Notes under the pieces: generated by a model
What the model was told of the DNA's origin: nothing
What the model saw: only the letters and a program-made list of their open reading frames with translations
The model's database searches: none
Part shown: one piece after another, positions 52,666 to 61,220 of the stretch
Layout of the letters: each line of letters opens with the position of its first letter
How positions within the stretch are numbered: the first letter of the stretch is position 1
Translations under genes and position numbers: made by a program
Assembly (NCBI GenBank): GCA_024222295.1
Contig: JAAEPF010000017.1
Span: 62,001 to 126,000, forward strand
Length of the DNA: 64,000 nucleotides
Source: Actinomycetes bacterium
GTDB lineage: Bacteria > Actinomycetota > Acidimicrobiia > Acidimicrobiales > Microtrichaceae
Direction of reading: 5' to 3'

Positions 52666-53637
52666 ATGAGCGTCATTTCCACACCTGCCGGCGTCGGGCC
52701 GACCGCAGCGACCCACAAGGTCAACAAGGCCCTCAAGTCCGGCCGCGGCGATGTCAGCGGCACCGTGTTCATGATCATCATGCTGGTGTCGTTGCTGATG
52801 TCAGTGGTGATCCTCGCAGTCCTCGTGGTCGACATGCTGGTGCTCGCCGAGCCGGTGATCACCACCCGGTTCGGTGACTTCATCACGGGCACGCTCAAGT
52901 CCAAGCCCGAGGCCTCTGGCATCAGCCAGGGCCTCAAGGGAACGTTCTGGATCGGCGTGTTCACCGTGGTGATCTCGTTCCCGCTGGGCATCGCGGCGGC
53001 TATCTACCTCGAGGAGTACGCCCACCACGAGAGCAAGCTGGCGCGTTTCATCGACCTCAACATCCGCAACCTCGCCGGCGTCCCGTCGGTGGTGTACGGA
53101 ATCCTGGGCTTCACGCTCTTCGTGAAGGCGATGGGGAGCATCACCGGGCCCGAGTCACAGGGCAAGAGCGTGATCTCAGCCGGCCTCACACTTGCGATCC
53201 TGGTGCTGCCGATCGTGATCATCACCGCTGCGGAGGCCATCCGGGCGGTTCCCAACGAGCTCCGCGAGGCCGGGTTCGGCGTGGGAGCGACCCGCTGGGA
53301 GGTCGTACGCCACCACGTTCTGCCCTACGCCGCCCCCGGAGTTCTCACCGGCACCGTGCTTGCGCTCGCCCGGGCGCTGGGAGAGGCCGCTCCGCTGATC
53401 CTGGTCGGAGCATCGACCGGGTTTCTCTCCTCAGGTGGTGGCTTCTTCGACGTCACGTCGCTGCAGGAGCGGTTCACGGCACTGCCGATGATCATCACCA
53501 GCTGGGCGAAGAAGCCCGCCAACCTCGGTTGGGACGAGGTGGCGGGCGCGGCGGTCATCGTGCTGCTGGCCGTGGTTCTCGTGGCCAACACGGCCGCAAT
53601 CCTGTTGCGCAACCGCTTCGAGAAGAAGAGGCAGTAG
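52666..53637 (+). CDS. pstA: Phosphate ABC transporter permease PstA
   Basis: 323 residues with an N-terminal polar stretch and six helices. [49 protein letters not shown] and the coupling loop [36 protein letters not shown] are PstA-typical. [13 protein letters not shown] follows. It starts 19 nt after pstC and ends 2 nt before pstB, so it is part of one operon. Confidence 0.95.
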   Translation: MSVISTPAGVGPTAATHKVNKALKSGRGDVSGTVFMIIMLVSLLMSVVILAVLVVDMLVLAEPVITTRFGDFITGTLKSKPEASGISQGLKGTFWIGVFTVVISFPLGIAAAIYLEEYAHHESKLARFIDLNIRNLAGVPSVVYGILGFTLFVKAMGSITGPESQGKSVISAGLTLAILVLPIVIITAAEAIRAVPNELREAGFGVGATRWEVVRHHVLPYAAPGVLTGTVLALARALGEAAPLILVGASTGFLSSGGGFFDVTSLQERFTALPMIITSWAKKPANLGWDEVAGAAVIVLLAVVLVANTAAILLRNRFEKKRQ

Positions 53638-53639
53638 AA

Positions 53640-54536
53640 ATGAGTGAGAAGATGCACACGGCACCGAGGAGAAACGCGGTTGTGAGCACCGGAGAGAGTG
53701 AACTCGTGAGCGAGCCGTCCGTGGCAGTGGAGCCGGAGGTGCTGGCAGACCGCGAGGTGGTGTTCGAACTGCGCGAACTCGACGTCTACTACGGCGAGTT
53801 CAAGGCCGTCCGCGACGTCACCATGGACGTGCATCGTCACGAGATCACCGCCTTCATCGGCCCGTCCGGCTGCGGCAAGACCACCGTGCTGCGCTGCCTC
53901 AATCGAATGAACGACCTGATCGAGACGGCTCGGGTCGACGGCACCATCAGCTATCACGGTGTCAACCTCTATGACCCCCAGGTCAATCCTGTGGAGGTCC
54001 GCAAGCGGATCGGCATGGTCTTCCAGAAGCCCAATCCGTTCCCGAAGTCCGTGTACGACAACGTCGCCTACGGACCGCGCATCGTCGGCAAGGTGAAGAA
54101 GTCCGAGATGGACGACGCCGTGGAGAAGGCACTCCGAGGCGCTGCGCTGTGGGATGAGGTCAAGGACCGGCTCCACGAATCCGGCATGGGGCTGTCCGGT
54201 GGCCAGCAGCAGCGGCTGTGCATCGCACGGGCCATTGCCACCGAGCCCGAGGTGCTGCTGATGGACGAGCCCTGCTCAGCACTCGACCCGATCGCCACGG
54301 CGGCGATCGAGGACCTGATGGCCGACATCAAGTCCGACTACACGATCGTGATCGTTACCCACAACATGCAGCAGGCGGCCCGTGTCAGCGACCGCACCGC
54401 CTTCTTCACTGCCGAGGTCAACCCCGATTCGGATCGTCGCACCGGGCTCCTGGTGGAGTGCGACGAAACCAGCCTGATCTTCTCGAACCCGACTGACGAG
54501 CGAACCGAGAACTACATCACCGGCCGTTTCGGATAG
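53640..54536 (+). CDS. pstB: Phosphate ABC transporter ATPase PstB
   Basis: 298 residues from ATG 53640. The first about 45 residues are an extension beyond the usual start of PstB. ATPase motifs: Walker [10 protein letters not shown], the PstB-specific [11 protein letters not shown]-loop [21 protein letters not shown], signature [15 protein letters not shown], Walker [14 protein letters not shown], and H-loop [14 protein letters not shown]. It ends [16 protein letters not shown], typical of the family. PhoU follows by 26 nt. Confidence 0.97.
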   Translation: MSEKMHTAPRRNAVVSTGESELVSEPSVAVEPEVLADREVVFELRELDVYYGEFKAVRDVTMDVHRHEITAFIGPSGCGKTTVLRCLNRMNDLIETARVDGTISYHGVNLYDPQVNPVEVRKRIGMVFQKPNPFPKSVYDNVAYGPRIVGKVKKSEMDDAVEKALRGAALWDEVKDRLHESGMGLSGGQQQRLCIARAIATEPEVLLMDEPCSALDPIATAAIEDLMADIKSDYTIVIVTHNMQQAARVSDRTAFFTAEVNPDSDRRTGLLVECDETSLIFSNPTDERTENYITGRFG

Positions 54537-54562
54537 TCCCGAACCGGCACTGAGAGGGCCAC

Positions 54563-55333
54563 GTGACTGGAGACGAACTCAGGATCGAGTACCACCAGGA
54601 ACTCGACAATCTGAAGAGCGAGCTTGTCCGGCTGGGCGCCATGACCGCAGAGACGGTTGGCATGGGTACGGCGGTGCTACTTGATCGCGACCTTGCAGGC
54701 GCACAGCGGCTGATCGACGGAGACGACGCCATCGACGAGCTGAGCCTGCAGCTCGAGGAGGAGTGCTTCCGTCTGCTCGCCCTGCAGCAACCGATGGCGG
54801 GTGACCTCCGGATGCTGCTCACGACGCTGCGCGTGATCAGTGAGCTGGAACGGTCCGCCGACCTGATGGTCAACGTCTGCAAGGCATCAAGGCGCGTCTA
54901 CGACCTTGAGTTCACACCGAAGCTGCGTGGTCTCATCGAGCAGATGGGAGTGGAGGCAGCGTTTCTCATTCGCACGGCGATCGACTCGTTCGTCGACGCC
55001 GACACCTCCCTCGCCGCAGCGCTCGACGACATCGACGACCGACTTGATGACCTGCAGATCTCCTACGTGGAGGCGATCTTCGAGTCACACCAGGTGGAGA
55101 ACCTCTCGCTTCGCGGAGCGGTCCAGCTCGCCCTGATCGGGCGCTACTACGAGCGTGTCGGCGACCATGCCGTGAACATCGGCGAGCGAGTGATCTACAT
55201 GGTCACCGGGTGGCTCCCGGAATCCAACGCCGCGGCCCGCAACGCGCTGCGCAGCGCCAACTCCTCCGCCGAGGCGAGCCTTGGCGTGGTGCCGCCTCCC
55301 GACGAGGCAGCCGACGGCGAGTCGGGGGACTGA
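54563..55333 (+). CDS. phoU: Phosphate signalling protein PhoU
   Basis: 256 residues from GTG 54563. Two helical PhoU repeats: YHQELDNLKSELVRLGAMTAETV and a matching later half, with metal-binding stretches ALQQPMAGDLRMLLTTLRVISELERSADLMVNV and LIGRYYERVGDHAVNIGERVIYMVTG. PhoU relays the transport state of PstSCAB to the sensor kinase and keeps the regulon off in phosphate excess. It lies between pstB and the kinase/regulator pair, with surE in between. The C-terminal 30 residues are a disordered acidic tail. Confidence 0.95.
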   Translation: MTGDELRIEYHQELDNLKSELVRLGAMTAETVGMGTAVLLDRDLAGAQRLIDGDDAIDELSLQLEEECFRLLALQQPMAGDLRMLLTTLRVISELERSADLMVNVCKASRRVYDLEFTPKLRGLIEQMGVEAAFLIRTAIDSFVDADTSLAAALDDIDDRLDDLQISYVEAIFESHQVENLSLRGAVQLALIGRYYERVGDHAVNIGERVIYMVTGWLPESNAAARNALRSANSSAEASLGVVPPPDEAADGESGD

Positions 55334-55336
55334 CCG

Positions 55337-56143
55337 TTGAGGGTCCTCGTCACCAACGACGACGGTCTGCACGCGCCCGGGCTGTCGCATCTCGCCGGTG
55401 CAGCGGCACGGGCCGGCCACCAGGTGCTGGCCGTGGCGCCGGAGCAGAACCGATCCGGCTCGGCTGCAGCCATCGACGACCTCGGTGAGCAGAGCTCGAT
55501 CCGCTGCCGCGCCAAGACGCTGGCGGGCCTCGACGGCGTCGAGGCCTACGAGCTCGACGCCCCACCGGCGCTGTGTGTCGTCGCAGCGATGATCCAGGCT
55601 TTCGGTGACCCACCTGAGCTGGTGCTCTCGGGCATCAACCCGGGGCTCAACACCGGGCGTTCCACCCTGCACTCGGGAACGGTGGGAGCCGTGCTGACCG
55701 CAGCCAACTTCGGGGTGTCGGGTGTGGCGGTGAGCATCGCCGGCCATGAGCCCACGATCCGTAACTGGGGTGTGGCTGCCGACCTTGCGGTGCAGGCCGT
55801 CGATTGGGTGCGCGCCCAGGACGGTGTTTCGACACTCAACCTCAACGTGCCGGACCTGCCGGCCTCCCAACTGTCCGAGCCGGTGCTGGCATCACTGGCG
55901 CGCAAGGGAGCCGTGCACACCGAAGTGCTGGAGCGCGATGACGAGTGGATCCGCCTCGGCTTTCGTGAGACGACTGACGAGTTGCCCGAGGGCACCGATA
56001 CGAGGGTCACTGCCGACGGTCATCCCGCCGTCACCCCCATCACGGGCATCCGTGTCGGCGAGATCACACCGGAACAGGGAGCCAGACTGCTCGTATGCCT
56101 CGCGGCCTCGCCGAGGTCGGACGCCAACGGGGTCGGGACATGA
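55337..56143 (+). CDS. surE: 5'/3'-nucleotidase SurE
   Basis: 268 residues starting at TTG 55337, chosen because it begins the family-invariant RVLVTNDDGLHAPGL and lies 3 nt after the phoU stop. Metal site residues (Asp-Asp in NDDG, Ser and Asn) appear with APEQNRSGSAAAI, VLSGINPGLNTGRSTLHSGTVGAVLTAANFGVSGVAVS. SurE hydrolyses nucleoside monophosphates and short polyphosphate, so it suits a phosphate-salvage role in this cluster. Its stop overlaps the kinase start (ATGA). Confidence 0.93.
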   Translation: MRVLVTNDDGLHAPGLSHLAGAAARAGHQVLAVAPEQNRSGSAAAIDDLGEQSSIRCRAKTLAGLDGVEAYELDAPPALCVVAAMIQAFGDPPELVLSGINPGLNTGRSTLHSGTVGAVLTAANFGVSGVAVSIAGHEPTIRNWGVAADLAVQAVDWVRAQDGVSTLNLNVPDLPASQLSEPVLASLARKGAVHTEVLERDDEWIRLGFRETTDELPEGTDTRVTADGHPAVTPITGIRVGEITPEQGARLLVCLAASPRSDANGVGT

Positions 56144-57333
56144 CAGCCGCCCTGCTGGCGGTGGCGGTGGCCATGACCTTGGGGGCCATCGGTGGACGCC
56201 GGTCCTTCGCCAGGCTTGTCAATCGTCCCCCCGCTGCTCCCCCTGAGGCCGTCGACCCGCCGTCGGACCAGTCGCCGCTGGGCCCGATGTATGGCCTGGG
56301 GCCGCTGGCAGCGGCTGTGGAGCGGATCGAGCACGGGGTTGTCGTCGTCAATGGGGCTGGCGAGGAGACGTACCGCAACGAGGCCGCCACGAGACTCGCC
56401 ACAGCCCGTCACGGGCACGCACTCGTGGAGAACTGCGTGAGGCGACTGCTGGCCGACGCCCGCGACGGCACCAGCCAGCATGAGTCGGTCGATCTCTTCG
56501 GCCCGCCGGCAGAGCTGTTCGAGGTGTCGGCGCACCCGTTCGCGGATGGCCATGGAACCGGCGCCCTTGCGATCGTCGAGGACCGGTCCGACGCCCGCCG
56601 CACCGAGACTGTGCGGCGGGACTTCGTGGCCAACATCTCCCACGAACTCAAGACCCCCATCGGCGCCCTCGGACTTCTCGCGGAGACCCTCGACGCGGAG
56701 GAGGATCCCGAAGTGGTGCACAGGCTGGCGCGACGAATGGTCGCCGAGGCACACCGCGCCGCCAGCACCATCGACGACCTCCTGGAGCTGAGTCGCATCG
56801 AGTTCGCGGACGATTCGGACCACGAGGAGCTGTCGCTCGACGACCTGATCGCCGAGGCCGTGTCGAGGATGGGCAACGCGGCTGAGCAGGCTGGGGTGAA
56901 GTTACGCACCGATCTTCCGTCGAGCGTCGTGCTGCACGGCGACCGCCGTCAGCTGGTCTCCGCGGTATTCAACCTGCTCGACAACGCCGTGAAGTATTCG
57001 AGCGACGGCGACGAGGTCGAGGTCCGGGCCCACCGGGAGCCGGCAGGCACCGTGGCCACAGTGGTGGTCGAGGACCACGGCATCGGGATTCCCGGCCGGC
57101 TGCACGATCGGGTCTTCGAGCGCTTCTACCGGGTGGACCGTGCCCGCGCACGAAGCACGGGTGGCACCGGCCTCGGACTGGCGATCGTTCGCCACGTGGT
57201 TTCCAACCACGGAGGCCAGGTCGAACTCGACTCGCTCGAGGGGCGGGGGAGCGTGTTCACGCTGGTTCTCCCGTGTCAGCCGCCGGCGGGGGAAGCGGCG
57301 GCCGACTTCTCCCAGCAGGAGCCCCCGCGGTGA
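56140..57333 (+). CDS. senX3: Sensor histidine kinase, SenX3-like (phosphate sensing)
   Basis: 397 residues from ATG 56140; a GTG-type upstream extension would only overlap surE. A single N-terminal membrane helix (ALLAVAVAMTLGAIG) is followed by a PAS-like domain (about 60-150). The HisKA has phospho-acceptor His168 in FVANISHELKTPIGAL. The ATPase has NLLDNAVKYS (N box), EDHGIGIP (G1) and STGGTGLGLAIVRHVV (G2). The one-helix, no-large-extracellular-domain design matches SenX3/PhoR kinases controlled through PhoU and Pst. It overlaps the regulator gene by 4 nt. Confidence 0.92.
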   Translation: MTAALLAVAVAMTLGAIGGRRSFARLVNRPPAAPPEAVDPPSDQSPLGPMYGLGPLAAAVERIEHGVVVVNGAGEETYRNEAATRLATARHGHALVENCVRRLLADARDGTSQHESVDLFGPPAELFEVSAHPFADGHGTGALAIVEDRSDARRTETVRRDFVANISHELKTPIGALGLLAETLDAEEDPEVVHRLARRMVAEAHRAASTIDDLLELSRIEFADDSDHEELSLDDLIAEAVSRMGNAAEQAGVKLRTDLPSSVVLHGDRRQLVSAVFNLLDNAVKYSSDGDEVEVRAHREPAGTVATVVVEDHGIGIPGRLHDRVFERFYRVDRARARSTGGTGLGLAIVRHVVSNHGGQVELDSLEGRGSVFTLVLPCQPPAGEAAADFSQQEPPR

Positions 57334-58079
57334 ACACGACACCGCGGGCGACACAGGACCATGCCGAGACGCCCCAGCCACCCACGCGGGTACTGGTGGT
57401 GGAGGACGAGGAAGCTTTCATCGACGCACTACAGGTGGGTCTCGCCCGCGAGGGCTTCGCGCTCTCGGTTGCGCGCGACGGAGCCGAGGCGATCACGGCG
57501 TTCGATGCCGTGGCTCCCGACCTGGTGTTGCTCGACGTGATGCTCCCGACGCTGTCGGGAATCGACGTCTGCCGTGAGCTCCGCCAGCGAAGCGACGTGC
57601 CGATCATCATGGTGACCGCCAAGGCGTCCGAGATCGACACGGTCGTGGGTCTCGAAGTCGGAGCCGACGACTACGTGGCCAAGCCGTACCGATTGCGCGA
57701 ACTGGTTGCACGGATGCGTGCAGTGCTGCGCAGGCGCGGCGGGCGTGACACATCCCCCGTCGTCGAGGCTCCGGAGTCGGTGCTGCGCGGCGGAGCCGTG
57801 GAACTGGACATCGACCGCCACGAGGTGCGTGTCGACGGCGAACAGGTGTCGTTGCCGCTCAAGGAATTCGAGGTCCTCGCGTTGCTGATGGAGAACGCCG
57901 GGAGGGTGCTCCCGCGCGCAACGTTGATCGATCGAGTCTGGGGCCACGACTACGTGGGCGACACCAAGACACTGGACGTGCACATCAAGCGGATCAGGGC
58001 CAAGGTCGAAGACGACCCGGCCAATCCGCGATTGATCACGACGATCCGCGGGCTTGGCTACAAGTTCATCGCTGAGTGA
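57330..58079 (+). CDS. regX3: OmpR-family response regulator, RegX3-like
   Basis: 249 residues from GTG 57330, overlapping the senX3 stop (GTGA). Receiver domain VLVVEDEEAFIDALQVGL with phosphorylated Asp69 (LVLLDVMLP), Thr and Lys later (VTAKAS, VAKPYR). The C-terminal winged helix (about 155-249) has VSLPLKEFEVLALLMENAGRVLPRATLIDRVWG and TLDVHIKRIRAKVEDDPANPRLITTIRGLGYKF. It is the expected binder of the GTTCACC repeats upstream of pstS. Confidence 0.92.
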   Translation: MNTTPRATQDHAETPQPPTRVLVVEDEEAFIDALQVGLAREGFALSVARDGAEAITAFDAVAPDLVLLDVMLPTLSGIDVCRELRQRSDVPIIMVTAKASEIDTVVGLEVGADDYVAKPYRLRELVARMRAVLRRRGGRDTSPVVEAPESVLRGGAVELDIDRHEVRVDGEQVSLPLKEFEVLALLMENAGRVLPRATLIDRVWGHDYVGDTKTLDVHIKRIRAKVEDDPANPRLITTIRGLGYKFIAE

Positions 58080-58086
58080 TTCAGCG
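58070..58086 (+). terminator. Small hairpin overlapping the regX3 stop
   Basis: CGCTGA and TCAGCG pair over 6 bp with loop GTGAT, and the TGA stop is at the loop. It is weak and offered only as a possible end of the pst-to-regX3 transcript. Confidence 0.3.
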
Positions 58087-58149
58087 CTGGGTGAGGCGTG
58101 CGCAGGGCTGAAGCGTCCGCCGCGGGCCGGGACTGTCGGCGTGCAGCCG

Positions 58150-58155
58150 TAGCAT
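58150..58155 (+). promoter_or_regulatory. Leaderless -10 box of the MFS gene
   Basis: TAGCAT, 6 nt before GTG 58162. Confidence 0.55.
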
Positions 58156-58161
58156 GAAGCC

Positions 58162-59649
58162 GTGAGCGGGAGGCCCCCACGACCCACCGGTAGATCGACT
58201 GCCATCGACGTCAACGCGCCGTTCGGCCGCCTCGCGCTGGCACATATCTTCTCGGTTGGCGGCGACGCCCTGGTGGCGATGGCGCTCGCCGGGTCCCTCT
58301 TCTTCTCGGTCGACCCCGCGGGCGCACGCTGGCGGATATTCGGCTATCTCGTGTTCACGATGGCCCCGTTCGCGGTGGTCGGGCCGCTGGTCGGGCCGGC
58401 CATGGACCGCGCCCGGGGTGGGCGCCGGATCATGCTGCTCGTGTCCACCTGGGGCCGCGTGCTGGTGGCTGTGCTCATGGTCGGAAGCGTGTCCTCCGAG
58501 AGCCTGCTGCTGTTCCCCGAGGCGTTCCTCATGCTGATCCTCGCCAAGGCCTACCAGGTGGCCAAGGCGGCGATCGTGCCCACTGTCACCGAGGGCGACG
58601 CAGCGCTCGTGGAGGCCAACTCCAAGCTGCAGCTGCTGTCGGGTCTGGGTGGCTTCGCGATGGGCCTGCCCGGACTCCTGCTGCTTCTGATCGGGCCGTC
58701 GGCGGTGATGGTGCTGGCGGCGCTGACCTTCGTGGCGGCCGGACTGGCATCGCTGCGCGTGCCGGCAACCACGGTTGCCGCCGAGGAGGCCGGCGAGGAC
58801 GAGGTCGCCGAGCTGCGAAGCGGGGCCGTGGTGTCGGCCGGGTCGGCCATGGCCACGTTGCGGGCCATCGTCGGCTTCGTCACCTTCCTCATGGCCTTCG
58901 CCCTGCGCGGCGACGACCGCATCTCGCGACCGGGAGAGGTCCTCGGCCGCGTGTCAGCCGCCGCGCTCGACCACGACCCTGTCACGGTCGCCGACCTGGC
59001 GCCCGCCGGTGCGCCTCCGACATGGCACTTCGGAGTGATCGTTGCGGTGAGCGTCGCCGGAGGCCTTGGGGGCGCAGCCATCGCACCGGTGATGCGCAAG
59101 ATCTTCCGCGAGGAGTTCGTGTTGCTCGCGAGCCTCGCCGTGGCAGCCTGCGCCGGCGGAGCCGGGCTGTTGTTCGGAGGGCTGTTCGGCCAGGCACTGC
59201 TTGCATCTGGGGTCGCCCTCGCCGCCGCGGCCGGCAAGCAGGCGTTCGACGCGGTGGTGCAGCGTGACGCGCCCGACGCCAACCGCGGCCGCACCTTCTC
59301 CCGCTTCGAGTCGCGTTTCCAGATCGCGTGGGTGCTCGGTGCGCTCGCACCCGTGATCATCCCGATGCCCACACCCTTGGGCGGTTTGATCGTCGGAGTC
59401 CTTGCCGTTGCTGCAGGTGCGTTCTACGCGACGGGCATGCGGGCGGTCGCCAAGGGCCAGGTGCCACCCCGCCTTCCAACGGCGCGTGAAGCTGCCACCG
59501 AGGTGAACCGCTGGCGCCGCAACCGCAAACAACGTCCGCCTGGCGATGGACCTCCACCGGCTCCACCCGCTCCGCCTCCGGCCTCCCCGCCGCCTGGCGG
59601 CGGACCGCCACCCCCTGCACCGCCTCCTGCCGGCCCACCGCCGCGCTGA
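58162..59649 (+). CDS. MFS transporter with Pro-rich C-terminal tail
   Basis: 495 residues from GTG 58162. About 11-12 membrane helices span residues 25-440 (for example LVFTMAPFAVVGPLVGPAM with DRARGGRRIML as the motif A region, and GVIVAVSVAGGLGGAAIAPVM). A charged/polar interruption lies around residues 215-290. The last about 50 residues are almost only Pro, Gly and Ala after a basic stretch (EVNRWRRNRKQRPPG), a cytosolic tail of unknown role. The substrate is not identifiable. Confidence 0.8.
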   Translation: MSGRPPRPTGRSTAIDVNAPFGRLALAHIFSVGGDALVAMALAGSLFFSVDPAGARWRIFGYLVFTMAPFAVVGPLVGPAMDRARGGRRIMLLVSTWGRVLVAVLMVGSVSSESLLLFPEAFLMLILAKAYQVAKAAIVPTVTEGDAALVEANSKLQLLSGLGGFAMGLPGLLLLLIGPSAVMVLAALTFVAAGLASLRVPATTVAAEEAGEDEVAELRSGAVVSAGSAMATLRAIVGFVTFLMAFALRGDDRISRPGEVLGRVSAAALDHDPVTVADLAPAGAPPTWHFGVIVAVSVAGGLGGAAIAPVMRKIFREEFVLLASLAVAACAGGAGLLFGGLFGQALLASGVALAAAAGKQAFDAVVQRDAPDANRGRTFSRFESRFQIAWVLGALAPVIIPMPTPLGGLIVGVLAVAAGAFYATGMRAVAKGQVPPRLPTAREAATEVNRWRRNRKQRPPGDGPPPAPPAPPPASPPPGGGPPPPAPPPAGPPPR

Positions 59650-59824
59650 GCCTGTGCCGCGCTGAGCGTGCGCTGAGCGTGTGCTGCGCCACTCAGGCCC
59701 CGCGGTGCAGTGGCCACGCGTCTATCTGACGCGAGGCGACTCGAGATATGTGGATGAGTAGTCCAGCACAGCCGGATGAGCTGGCCGACCGCCGGGGTGG
59801 ACCGTCGGATCGGCCGCGATGGGC

Positions 59825-61183
59825 TCAGAAGTCGGGGGCGTCGGGGATCTCGAAGTCCCCGTCGAAGGGCACGTCGCGGGCCTCGATGCCCACACGCGCC
59901 ATCCAGAGCCCCGGCGCGTCGAGCTCGGATGCGGTCGGAAGGTGCTCGGGGTCGTCCCACAGAGTTTCCAAGGCCTCCGAGTCGGAGCGTTGCACGATGC
60001 CGTCGATGAATGCGCCACCGCGGTCGAAGGTGGCCTGTGACAGCTCGAGGCCGAACAACCTCTCCACGAACCGGGTCTGGGGTCCCGCCTCCACGCGGCG
60101 CCTGCGAAGGGCTTCGGTCACCCGGGAGTACTCCGAGAGCAGGTTTGCGCCGACCGAGTCGAGTACGTGGTCGACCCACCCCTCGACCGTGGCGACCAGG
60201 GCTTCGGCCTCGGGCATGAGGGCGCGCTGGCGGTCGGACTGCATCGCGCCGAGCAGGCGGTCGGGATCGGCGGCAAGCGACTGAAGCGCCTCCATGTCAC
60301 CGCCGCCCTCCTCGAACGCGTCGTCGAGGCCGAGCTCGCGGGCCTGGCGCTCGATGAGCTCGGGATCGTCGGTAAACGAGCGGGTGTACTCCTCGATGAT
60401 CCCCACCAGCCGCTCGCGAACATGGGGGATACACAGAACCTGATGGTGAGCAGCGTCCGACAGGCACACCCACAGGCGGATGTCGTTGGTGGGCAGGCTC
60501 CACTCACGGGCGAACTCGTCGACGTTGGAGAGCACCATCGCCAGTGGCTGACCCGCAGGTCGCGGTATCGGCAGTTCGTAGTGGCCGAGCGCACGGGCGG
60601 CCAGGTGGCCGGCGGTGGAGCCGGACATCATCGACAACAGCATCGGACCCATCATGGAAAGCAGCTGCTCGAGCATCTGGGGCGGTAGCGGGCCCAAGCC
60701 CGGAATCGAAGGGGTGTCACCGAACTCGCCCAGGTCGCCAAGGTCACCGAGCTCCCCGAGCTGTGCCGACAGGCCCCGCCCCATCGAATCGGCGAGGCCT
60801 CCGAGCATCGGGCGCTGGTCCTCGAGGAACCGCCTGGCCCACTGGCTGCGGTTCATCGGTTCCACGCGCAGCGGCTCCGCGAACCCGAGCCCGCTGTGGT
60901 TCGCGATCTGAAGCTCTGCCACCCGTGCCAGGCCCTCAACCGCTATGCGGTCAGCGGGGTCGATGTTGGCCTCGCTGTGACCCTCGTTGGCGATGCCGGC
61001 GGCGATCTGAGCGGCCTGCTCCCACTGGTTCTGGGCGCCCATCATCCGGCTCATCTCGCCGAAGAATGCACCCATTCCCTCGAAGGGGTTGTCGTCGCTG
61101 TGCCCAGCGGGCTCGTCCGGGGGGTTGTCCACGACGCCCATGGTAGGGCTGCTGGGCGAGGCTTGGCCCCGGGACGGGTCCAT
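59825..61183 (-). CDS. DUF2342-like protein lacking a visible HExxH motif
   Basis: 452 residues from ATG 61183; ATG 61141 is an alternative. The sequence pattern (NPFEGMGAFFGEMSRMM, MMSGSTAGHLAARALGHYELPIPRP, LSNVDEFAREWSLPTNDIRLWVCLSDAAHHQVL, EGWVDHVLDSVGANLL, RFVERLFGLELSQATFDRGGAFI) is that of the actinobacterial DUF2342 family, often named zinc-dependent metalloprotease or F420-biosynthesis-associated. Where a metalloprotease motif would be expected, this protein has LSDAAHHQ, so no HExxH is present and catalysis is doubtful. It lies 37 nt downstream of the PDZ gene on the same strand, and no separate -10 box was found, so they are probably one operon. Confidence 0.8.
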   Translation of the reverse strand: MDPSRGQASPSSPTMGVVDNPPDEPAGHSDDNPFEGMGAFFGEMSRMMGAQNQWEQAAQIAAGIANEGHSEANIDPADRIAVEGLARVAELQIANHSGLGFAEPLRVEPMNRSQWARRFLEDQRPMLGGLADSMGRGLSAQLGELGDLGDLGEFGDTPSIPGLGPLPPQMLEQLLSMMGPMLLSMMSGSTAGHLAARALGHYELPIPRPAGQPLAMVLSNVDEFAREWSLPTNDIRLWVCLSDAAHHQVLCIPHVRERLVGIIEEYTRSFTDDPELIERQARELGLDDAFEEGGGDMEALQSLAADPDRLLGAMQSDRQRALMPEAEALVATVEGWVDHVLDSVGANLLSEYSRVTEALRRRRVEAGPQTRFVERLFGLELSQATFDRGGAFIDGIVQRSDSEALETLWDDPEHLPTASELDAPGLWMARVGIEARDVPFDGDFEIPDAPDF

Positions 61184-61220
61184 GGCTGAGGAGCCATTGG
61201 GGTTGGCGCCGCGACCCGGG

